From the NCBI GenBank assembly GCA_002686945.1, contig NYYZ01000011.1:31233-95232 (forward strand): a stretch of DNA of 64,000 nt, read 5' to 3'. Made by a program: the position numbers and the translations under genes. Shown piece by piece: positions 29,734 through 36,909 of the stretch; position 1 is the first letter of the stretch, and each line of letters starts with the position of its first letter. The stretch is from Planctomycetota bacterium (GTDB taxonomy: Bacteria; Planctomycetota; UBA1135; GCA-002686595). The notes beneath the pieces are model-generated. The model was not told the DNA's origin. It was given only the letters and a program-made list of their open reading frames with translations, and ran no database searches.

Positions 29734-31614
29734 ATGCTGATCACCCTTCTCTTGTGCGCCCTGCCCGCGCCCCCCGCGCTGACCGTGGCTGCCCCCAGTT
29801 TCCAGTCTCCGGCCACCCATTCCGCAGGTGCCCTTGGTCAGAGCCTTGCCCGTCTGGCGGACCAGGATCGACGCCTTTCCTTCACCCCGCGTACTGCGAG
29901 TCTGGCCCGCAAGGCTGTGGAGTTGAAGAGGCGTGGGTCTGAGGCAGTCCCTGCTCCGGGCGCCATTGCCGATCTCTGCGAGGCGCTTTTTGCCCGTGGA
30001 GCAGGTGGGGATGTGATGGCTCGCGCGGATCTGGTGGATCGCGCCACGGATCCCGGTGCCACACCGGTGGTGCTCTCTTCGATCCTGGCCCTGGGGGCTC
30101 TTGGCCCCAATCTGGGCGGAGCCCAGGCCCAGCTGGAAGTTTGGGCCAAGGACAGCGATCCTTCACGCCGGGCGCACGCTCTGCTGGCTCTTTATCTCGC
30201 TCGACCTGAGCTGGGTAAGGCCCTGGCGGACGATCTTGCTCTGAGCGATCCCTTTGCTGCTCTCCTGGCTGTGCATGTCCATCCCGCACCCTTGCCGGAG
30301 AACCCTGCCGTTCGCCGTTGGTACGGTTTGCGGTTGGGGGCAGCCAGGCGCTTCGGATTGGTGGACGGCCGGCCCTGGTCGGAAATCCTGATCACCCGTC
30401 TGGCCGCCGACCCGGCTTTCCTTGAAGAACTGATTCTGCAGGAATTGCCTTCGGTACCCGTGCCCGCCGTGGCTGATCATCTGCTGGCGCTGCTGCTTGA
30501 GGATCCGACTCCCGCCCGCATTCGGGCCGGGGTGCGCATGTTGCCAGTCGCCCTTGAGGCCCTGGTGGCCAGCGGCCACTGGGCCCCGCGCGGTGGCGAT
30601 GGCTGGCGCGAATTGGTGCGCTCAATCCTGGAGGGCTATCAGAGCGACTCCATGGGTGAGTGTCTGGCTCAGGCGGTGGAGCAATCCGCTTCGCGCGGTC
30701 TGGCGTTGGCAGCGATGGCGCGTCGGGATGCGACCTACCTTGCGCCTCTCGAAGCTGCCCTGGCATCAAACGACACGGGGTTGCTGCTCGATGTGATGTA
30801 CGGGGCCGGAGTCACGGACCTTGCCCGGGTGATTCCCGCCCTGCGCGACCTTGAGGAACACGCAGATCTCGAAGTGCGAGCGGAAGCCCTGGTTGTGCGA
30901 TCGCGCCTGGGAGACGGGGACGCGCACCAGACAATCCGCGACCTGCTGCTGGCGGTCAGCGGAGGTAGTCAGGATCCCCTGGCCGAGAGTCTGATGGATT
31001 CACTGGAACGTCACCGGGGTGGATTTCTGGTGCTCGACCTGTGCGAAGTCTTGTCCGCCGAATTGCCCTTCGGCGCTCCCGGTCGTCTCTTGGCTCTGGC
31101 GGCTCTGCGGCTGGGTGGACGGCGTGCAGCCACGGGGGATTTGTTGGAGGAGTCCCAGTTGGCTCCCTCGGGAGCTGCCGGTGAAGTGCTGGCTCTGGAA
31201 GCCCTGGGCCAGTTGCCCGACCGGGCTGAACTCGTTCACCTTCTGGCCCGCTTCCCCTCGGAAGTCCTCGGGCGCACGGACCTGGTGCTGGCTGGAGCAT
31301 GTGTTCGGGCCGGGCGCTCCGAGGTGGACCCTCTGATCAGCGCGGCGCTTTGGAGCGGCTCCATCCACCTCAGTTTGCTTTCAGCGGCCCTGGCCAGGGA
31401 GCAGGCTGGGGAAGTGAGCTTGCTGCTTTGGGCCATGGAGCCGCCCATGGAGGCTTCTTCGGAAGATCTCCGTCGGGTGGGGTACTGCCTTGGCCAACTC
31501 GGCGGCATGGTGGCCTTGGAGGAGATTTCGCGGCGCCTGGGGAGTTCTGTTGGAACCGATCGGCCCCTGCTTCAGGGTGCGCTTCTGGGGGCCATGGGAG
31601 CGCGTACACACTAG
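29734..31614 (+). CDS. Secreted HEAT-like repeat protein
   Basis: A 626-residue protein from the ATG at 29734, which begins a signal peptide (MLITLLLCALPAPP). The rest is almost all alpha-helical, leucine- and alanine-rich pairs of 30-40 residues with a HEAT-like pattern (LALGALG, RRAHALLALYLARPELG, VRAEALVVRSRLGDG). No catalytic motif is seen. It is not obviously homologous to the HEAT lipoprotein at 19718. It lies 21 bases upstream of the arginase gene, which lies 17 bases upstream of the exporter genes, so all may be one transcript. Probably a periplasmic binding scaffold. Confidence 0.6.
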   Translation: MLITLLLCALPAPPALTVAAPSFQSPATHSAGALGQSLARLADQDRRLSFTPRTASLARKAVELKRRGSEAVPAPGAIADLCEALFARGAGGDVMARADLVDRATDPGATPVVLSSILALGALGPNLGGAQAQLEVWAKDSDPSRRAHALLALYLARPELGKALADDLALSDPFAALLAVHVHPAPLPENPAVRRWYGLRLGAARRFGLVDGRPWSEILITRLAADPAFLEELILQELPSVPVPAVADHLLALLLEDPTPARIRAGVRMLPVALEALVASGHWAPRGGDGWRELVRSILEGYQSDSMGECLAQAVEQSASRGLALAAMARRDATYLAPLEAALASNDTGLLLDVMYGAGVTDLARVIPALRDLEEHADLEVRAEALVVRSRLGDGDAHQTIRDLLLAVSGGSQDPLAESLMDSLERHRGGFLVLDLCEVLSAELPFGAPGRLLALAALRLGGRRAATGDLLEESQLAPSGAAGEVLALEALGQLPDRAELVHLLARFPSEVLGRTDLVLAGACVRAGRSEVDPLISAALWSGSIHLSLLSAALAREQAGEVSLLLWAMEPPMEASSEDLRRVGYCLGQLGGMVALEEISRRLGSSVGTDRPLLQGALLGAMGARTH

Positions 31615-31635
31615 CTTCGTATCGGAAAACGAACG

Positions 31636-32565
31636 ATGTCTGTCAATCCCCAACGACCTTCCCGCGTCGCCTTGATCGGAGTCCCCATGGATCTCGGCGG
31701 GGGCCGTCGGGGCGTGGACATGGGTCCCAGCGCTCTTCGCATTGCGGGCATTCAAAAAGCTCTGGAAGATCTGGGCATCGAGTTCCGGGATACGGGCAAT
31801 CTGGAGGTGCGTGATCCGGTGGACTTGGAACCTGCCGATCCCTGTGCGCGGTTCCTGGAAGAGATCTCCGACTGCTGCCAGCGTCTGCACGCGCGCGTAA
31901 AAGAACTGGTGGCTGATGACTGGTTTCCATTGGTGGTGGGTGGGGATCACTCCGTGGCCGCTGGCTCCGTGGCTGGTCTGGCCAGTCATCACCATGAGAG
32001 GGGCGAGAAAATCGGCTTGATCTGGTTCGACGCCCATGGGGACATGAACACGCCGGAGACCACGGGCTCGGGAAACATACACGGCATGCCCCTGGCGGCA
32101 TTGCTGGGACACGGACCCACAAGCCTGACTCGCTTGTCCTCACGCTTTCCTGCGGTGGATCCCAAGAACGCGGTGCTGGTGGGAGTGCGTACCCTTGATG
32201 ACGGTGAACGTGAGTTGATCCGCGAACTTGGCGTGCGCTGCTTCACCATGCAGGAGATCGACGAACTCGGTATGCACGCTGTGATGCGCGAAGCCATCGA
32301 GATTGCTTGCGCGGGCACAGCGGGTTTCGTGCTCTCCTTTGATGTGGATGGCGCTGACCCTTCAGTGGCACCTGGGGTGGGTACTCCGGTCCCTGGCGGC
32401 GTCTCCTATCGCGAGGCGCATCTGGTGGTGGAACTGGCAGCTGAGAGCGGAAAGCTGTTGAGTCTGGAAATGGCTGAGATCAATCCAATCCTCGATACGA
32501 GCAACGCCACTGCGCGGGTTGCGGTTGAGTTCTGTGAATCAGCCCTGGGCAAACGAGTCCTCTAA
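31636..32565 (+). CDS. rocF: Arginase
   Basis: A 309-residue binuclear-manganese ureohydrolase. Motifs: VVGGDHSVA, FDAHGDMNTPETTGSGNIHGMPLA, SFDVDGADPSVAPGVGTPV and SLEMAEINPILD, all with metal ligands intact. NTPETTGSGNIHGMP fits arginase better than agmatinase. It hydrolyses arginine to ornithine and urea in the cytoplasm. It is tightly packed between a HEAT-like secreted protein and the Wzm permease, a context with no clear metabolic logic. Confidence 0.9.
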   Translation: MSVNPQRPSRVALIGVPMDLGGGRRGVDMGPSALRIAGIQKALEDLGIEFRDTGNLEVRDPVDLEPADPCARFLEEISDCCQRLHARVKELVADDWFPLVVGGDHSVAAGSVAGLASHHHERGEKIGLIWFDAHGDMNTPETTGSGNIHGMPLAALLGHGPTSLTRLSSRFPAVDPKNAVLVGVRTLDDGERELIRELGVRCFTMQEIDELGMHAVMREAIEIACAGTAGFVLSFDVDGADPSVAPGVGTPVPGGVSYREAHLVVELAAESGKLLSLEMAEINPILDTSNATARVAVEFCESALGKRVL

Positions 32566-32582
32566 ACCTCAGCAAGCCTGCC

Positions 32583-33860
32583 ATGATCCTCGTCCTAAGG
32601 TCATTCCTGCACAACCGACGACTCCTCTGGGATTTCGTCAAGCGCGACCTGCGGGCGCGCTATGTTGGCTCGAGCATGGGATTTTTCTGGTCGGTGATTT
32701 TTCCCGTGGTCAATCTGGTGGTCTACCACTTCGTTTTCCGCACGGTGCTCAACACCCGTTGGAGTGACAGCCAGGGGGCGACCGAGGTAGCCCTGGTGAT
32801 GCTGGCGGGAATCGTGGTCTGGCAGGCCTTTGCAGAGACCTTGACACGTTCCAGCAGCAGCCTGATTGATAACTCGAACCTGATCCAGAAGGTGGTCTTC
32901 CCGAGCGAGTTGTTGCCTGCGTTTCTGGTCAAGTCCAGTCTGATCAACATGATGATTGGAGTGCCTGTGCTCCTGATCGCGGTGATTTGGTTTGGCTTTG
33001 TGGATGTGCCCCGGACCTACATGCATGTGCCTCACACCACGGTGCAGCACGAAGGTGCCCCGGACACACATGCTCGCATTCCAGTTCTGCAGCATGAGCA
33101 AGGAGACGTCCTGCGGGTGCCGATTGCGATCGAGCGTGGCTACCGAGGGGATGTGCGTGTGACCTTGGAATACTCTGGCAGCGCTGAGCATGGCAAGGAC
33201 TTCTTGGGTCCGACCCAGATCCTGCTGCCCGCCACCGCTCGGGGTGTTGATCTCCTGATTCAGCCCCTGCCTGATGACGAGGTGGAAGGGGATGAGGAGA
33301 TCATTGTGCGCATCGTTGGCGTCGAACCCGGCGGATTGGCCGAGGTGGGGGAGATCCCCCAGGTGCAACACGACTTCCGGGCGACCCTGCTGGATGATCC
33401 AGCCCCGCCCCCTGGAGCAGCTCCCGCTTTTGCGGGGGGGGCAGAACCCCGCATGCGTGATGAGGGCTACAAGGCCCTGTCCCTCTCCTGGTCCCTGCTG
33501 TTGATCCCTCTGATGCTGCTGCTGCAGTTCTTGTTCACCCTCAGTCTGGCCTACTTCCTGTCCGTCCTCAATGTGTTCCTGCGCGACACCCAGCATCTGG
33601 TGGGGGTTGGCGTGGTGGTCTGGATGTTCTGCACCCCGATCTTCTATCCGGCGCACCTGGTTGAAAAGGCTGGCTATGGCTGGCTGATGCAGATCAACCC
33701 CATGCACTGGATCATTGAGTGCTGGCGGCAGATTCTGCTCTACGGCGCCTGGCCTGATCTCCTGCTGGTGTTGCGTACTGGTCTGCTATCGGTTGTTCTG
33801 CTGACCTTGAGCGGTCGTTTCTTCTTCTCCCAAAAGGCCCGTATCCCCGATCTCCTGTGA
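32583..33860 (+). CDS. wzm: Wzm-type polysaccharide ABC exporter permease with inserted Calx-beta-like domain
   Basis: A 425-residue ABC-2 permease; Wzm proteins are usually about 260-270 residues. The flanks are classical: DFVKRDLRARYVGSSMGFFW then TM1 (about 34-55), TM2 (69-88), TM3 (121-140), and after the insert TM4 (300-330) with LNVFLRDTQH, TM5 (338-358) and TM6 (388-412). Residues 143-298 are extra: soluble, beta-rich and similar to a Calx-beta repeat (GKDF, LPDDEVEGDEEIIVRIVG, ATLLDDP). By ABC-2 topology the TM3-TM4 loop is periplasmic. The ATPase is encoded next with a 4-base overlap (GTGA). The substrate is probably a lipid-linked O-antigen or capsule-like glycan. Confidence 0.9.
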   Translation: MILVLRSFLHNRRLLWDFVKRDLRARYVGSSMGFFWSVIFPVVNLVVYHFVFRTVLNTRWSDSQGATEVALVMLAGIVVWQAFAETLTRSSSSLIDNSNLIQKVVFPSELLPAFLVKSSLINMMIGVPVLLIAVIWFGFVDVPRTYMHVPHTTVQHEGAPDTHARIPVLQHEQGDVLRVPIAIERGYRGDVRVTLEYSGSAEHGKDFLGPTQILLPATARGVDLLIQPLPDDEVEGDEEIIVRIVGVEPGGLAEVGEIPQVQHDFRATLLDDPAPPPGAAPAFAGGAEPRMRDEGYKALSLSWSLLLIPLMLLLQFLFTLSLAYFLSVLNVFLRDTQHLVGVGVVVWMFCTPIFYPAHLVEKAGYGWLMQINPMHWIIECWRQILLYGAWPDLLLVLRTGLLSVVLLTLSGRFFFSQKARIPDLL

Positions 33861-35137
33861 GCGACGAGAAACAAAAACAGGCGCTCTCGGGCAGCGCCAT
33901 CCATGCGGAAGGACTGGGCAAGTGCTACCAGTTGTTCGACAAGCCGATTCATCGCTTGTACGACATGCTGCGCCTGGGCGGCCCTCGCCACCGGGACTTC
34001 TGGGCCGTGCGCGATCTGTACCTGGATGTGCCCCACGGGTCCACAGTGGGCATCATCGGTCAGAACGGTGCGGGCAAGAGCACCCTGCTCAAGCTGCTGA
34101 GCGGAATCAGCGCGCCTACCACCGGGCAGTTGCATGTACAGGGCCGTGTGGCCAGCCTGCTGGAATTGGGCGCTGGCTTCCACCCGGAGTTCTCCGGCCG
34201 TGAGAATGTTTTCTTGAACTGCTCGATTCTGGGCATGAAGGACGAGGAGATCGAGGAGCGCTATGAGTCGATCGTGGAGTTCAGCGAACTGGGCGAGTTC
34301 ATCGACCGACCAGTCAAGACCTATAGCTCGGGCATGTATGTGCGCCTGGGATTTGCCGTGGCTTCCAGCGTGGACCCGGACATTCTCATGATCGACGAGG
34401 CTCTCTCCGTTGGGGATGAGCATTTTCGCGGCAAGTGCATCAATCGTCTGAACGAGTTTCGCGAGCAGGGCAAGACAACTGTCTTTGTGTCCCACGACAT
34501 GGGCTCGGTCAAGACCATGTGCCAACATGTGGTGTTGATGGAGGCCGGGCGCGTGATCAGTCAGGGCTCGGCGGAAGAGGTGGCGGATGAATACCTCAAG
34601 AGTGCTCACGAGCGGGGCAATCAGCGCCTGTCGGCTCTGGCGCGGGAAGGTTCTGAGTATCCGCGCTGGGGTACGGAGGAGATCACCACGGGCGAGATCA
34701 CCCTGCGTGGCAAGGATGGGGAAGAGACCAGAAGCTTTGAACCCGGTGATCCCTTCAGCGTGCGCGTGGAGTGGAAGGCGAATCGGGACACAATGCAGCC
34801 CGTGTTTGGTCTTGGGGTCTACCGCTCCGATGGAACCTATGTGAACGGCTCCAATCACCATTGGCGGGAAGACTCGATTGACTTGTCTCCAGTCAAGGCC
34901 GGGGAAGAGGGCGCGGTGGAGATGAGCTTCGAATCCCTGCCCCTCTTGCAGGGTGAGTACTATTTGACCGCCTTTCTCTACGACCATTCCAAACCCGCGC
35001 CCACTGCGATCGACCACCGGGAGCACGCGGCGGTCTTTGAGGTTGTGGACGCCCGTCACCTGCAGCACGGCCTGCTCTACCTGCCCACCACCTGGACCGT
35101 GGAACAGGCTGGCAACCGGCGCATTTCCAAGTCCTGA
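33857..35137 (+). CDS. wzt: Wzt-type polysaccharide exporter ATPase with carbohydrate-binding C-terminus
   Basis: A 426-residue protein. The ATPase (about 15-255) has Walker A GQNGAGKST (68-76), the Wzt/TagH-like GAGFHPEFSGRENV, signature YSSGMYVRL, Walker B ILMIDEALSVGD and the H-loop VSHD. Residues about 275-420 form a beta-sandwich of the Wzt C-terminal type (FEPGDPFSVRVEW, FGLGVYRSDGTYVNGSNHH, LQGEYYLTAFLYD). In E. coli O8/O9a this domain binds the modified non-reducing end of the finished O-chain before export. GTG at 33857 overlaps the permease stop. It implies recognition of a capped glycan. Confidence 0.93.
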   Translation: MSDEKQKQALSGSAIHAEGLGKCYQLFDKPIHRLYDMLRLGGPRHRDFWAVRDLYLDVPHGSTVGIIGQNGAGKSTLLKLLSGISAPTTGQLHVQGRVASLLELGAGFHPEFSGRENVFLNCSILGMKDEEIEERYESIVEFSELGEFIDRPVKTYSSGMYVRLGFAVASSVDPDILMIDEALSVGDEHFRGKCINRLNEFREQGKTTVFVSHDMGSVKTMCQHVVLMEAGRVISQGSAEEVADEYLKSAHERGNQRLSALAREGSEYPRWGTEEITTGEITLRGKDGEETRSFEPGDPFSVRVEWKANRDTMQPVFGLGVYRSDGTYVNGSNHHWREDSIDLSPVKAGEEGAVEMSFESLPLLQGEYYLTAFLYDHSKPAPTAIDHREHAAVFEVVDARHLQHGLLYLPTTWTVEQAGNRRISKS

Positions 35138-35151
35138 TACCGACGGTTCCC

Positions 35152-36789
35152 ATGGACGACCTCCTGAGCTTGCCCTTCGACCAGTACCAGCGCTACCGCC
35201 TGGTAGCGGATCTGGTGGAGCGTGTTCGTCCTGGCGGCAGGCCCCTCAGGATTCTGGACGTGGGCGGACGTACGGCCCTGTTGCGCAAGTTCCTGCCCGA
35301 CGACCGGGTGGAGTTGGTGGATGTTGAGGCCTCCGAGGAAGAGGGTCTGGTGCTGGGCAGCGGCGGCGCCCTGCCTTTCCAGGACGGCAGCTTCGATGTG
35401 GTTGCGGCCTTTGACACCCTGGAACACGTGCCCCCCAGGGCACGCAAGGCCTTTGTCACCGAGTGCGCTCGGGTGGCGGCGCGTCATGTCATCCTGGCTG
35501 GTCCCTATCGCACCCCTCAAGTGGACGAGGCCGAGGAAATCCTGATGGGTTTTCTGGCAGACAAGTTGGGGGTCAAGCACCGCTATCTGGCGGAGCACCG
35601 GGACTACGGCCTGCCGGTCAGGGCCAAGGTTGAAGAGTGGCTCGGCTCTGCTGGGGGTCGCGTCCTGTCTGTGGGTCACGCCAACCTGGAACGCTGGTTG
35701 GTGCTCATGTGCCTTGAGCTGTATCTGGACAACGACCCCCTGCTGCGCAATCTCGCCCAGCGCTTCTTTGCGTTCTACAACGCCAGCATGTACTCCAGCG
35801 ACCACGGAGGCGCCGTCTATCGTCATGCAGTGGTCGCTTCCTTGGGCCAAAGTCGCGAGCCCTCCATCGAGGGCCTCTTTGACGCGCCCGCAGCTCCCCA
35901 GGGTGCCACCCGCGCTCTGCTCGCCATGGGTCTGGAGGTGATCGCCTTTGATGGAGAGAAGGACGCCTGGTCGCCCGAGCTCAAGCGCCTGGAAAAGGTC
36001 ATCCGTGGCTTGGAGAAAGACCTCTCAGGGCACAAGAAGCGCCTGGGCGACACCGTCGAGAATCTCCAACAGCACAAGGCGACCCTCAAGGACGAGCGCG
36101 CCCAACGCAAGCAGGAAGCCCGTGAGCAGGCGTCGATCATCAAGAGCCACGTCAAGGACCTGGCGGGCCATGAAAAGACCCTCGCCAGGCTGGAGCCAGA
36201 ACTCGCCGCCCAGGTCGAAGCCAGCAAGGAACTTGCGGCGGATCTGGAAGGGCATCGGGCTCACCTGACCGAGCTGAAATCCGATCTGGAAGCCCAGCAG
36301 ACGGCGGCTACGAATCTGGAGGCGAGCCTGCTTGAATCTGAGCAGGTGCGCGAGAGCGAAGCCGCTGCCGGAGCGCAGGTGGTTACGGAACTGGAGGCGG
36401 AAATCGCTGCCCGGGGAAAACTGGTCAAGGAACTGGAGGTCTCCCTGGCTGAGAACCAAGAACAGAATCTGCATCTGGGAGAACTGCTCAGTGAGGAACG
36501 CTCTCTGCGAGAAGAACTGACCCGGACCCTGGGGCAGCAGCTCAAGGATCTGGCAACCGATCGCGATGCTGTTCTGGAGACCCTGAGCGAGGTCCAACAG
36601 CACCGCACGGAGGTGCTCGCGCTGCTGCAGGAAACCCAGGCGGGAGCCGAGGCTCTCGAAGCCGCCCTGCACGCTTCCCAGGCGGAAGAAGCCCGTCAAC
36701 GGGCGGAAATCGAGCGCCTGCGGCAGTTGGTGGGCAGCCGCCTTGAGTCCTTCAAGCTGGTCTTCAAGCCTGAACGACCTGAAGCCTAG
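35152..36789 (+). CDS. SAM-dependent methyltransferase with long C-terminal coiled coil, WbdD-like layout
   Basis: A 545-residue protein in two parts. Residues 1-245 are a class I methyltransferase: ILDVGGR (motif I, 34-40), VELVDVEA, GGALPFQDGSFDVVAAFDTLEHV and a long insert 125-215. Residues about 262-540 are an almost unbroken, charged, E/K/L/Q-rich coiled coil. Starting 15 bases after wzt, this recalls WbdD of E. coli O9a, where a methyltransferase-kinase caps the chain and a coiled coil sets its length. No kinase domain is seen here. The proposed role is capping and measuring the exported glycan (inference). Confidence 0.8.
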   Translation: MDDLLSLPFDQYQRYRLVADLVERVRPGGRPLRILDVGGRTALLRKFLPDDRVELVDVEASEEEGLVLGSGGALPFQDGSFDVVAAFDTLEHVPPRARKAFVTECARVAARHVILAGPYRTPQVDEAEEILMGFLADKLGVKHRYLAEHRDYGLPVRAKVEEWLGSAGGRVLSVGHANLERWLVLMCLELYLDNDPLLRNLAQRFFAFYNASMYSSDHGGAVYRHAVVASLGQSREPSIEGLFDAPAAPQGATRALLAMGLEVIAFDGEKDAWSPELKRLEKVIRGLEKDLSGHKKRLGDTVENLQQHKATLKDERAQRKQEAREQASIIKSHVKDLAGHEKTLARLEPELAAQVEASKELAADLEGHRAHLTELKSDLEAQQTAATNLEASLLESEQVRESEAAAGAQVVTELEAEIAARGKLVKELEVSLAENQEQNLHLGELLSEERSLREELTRTLGQQLKDLATDRDAVLETLSEVQQHRTEVLALLQETQAGAEALEAALHASQAEEARQRAEIERLRQLVGSRLESFKLVFKPERPEA

Positions 36790-36832
36790 AGCTCTGCTTC
36801 AAGCGCTCCTCGCGGGAAGTGGGCGCGGGGAA

Positions 36833-36847
36833 CCGCCTTGCTGGCGG
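36833..36847 (+). terminator. Hairpin downstream of the methyltransferase gene
   Basis: CCGCC (36833-36837) pairs with GGCGG (36843-36847) across loop TTGCT, in the 120-base gap between convergent genes. No T-tract follows on the plus strand, so terminator activity is uncertain. Confidence 0.3.
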
Positions 36848-36850
36848 GCA

Positions 36851-36891
36851 AGAGAAAAGAGACGCTCCCCGCTTGTCGGGGAACGCCTCTT
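36851..36891 (-). terminator. Intrinsic terminator of the FG-GAP lipoprotein gene
   Basis: A 15-base stem (36857-36871 with 36877-36891, loop of five). Two positions that mismatch on the plus strand become G-U pairs on the minus-strand RNA. A TTTTCTCT tract follows in the minus direction. This orientation fits the end of the minus-strand gene at 36910. Confidence 0.8.
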
Positions 36892-36909
36892 GTTGGGGGT
36901 ACGAGGTGC

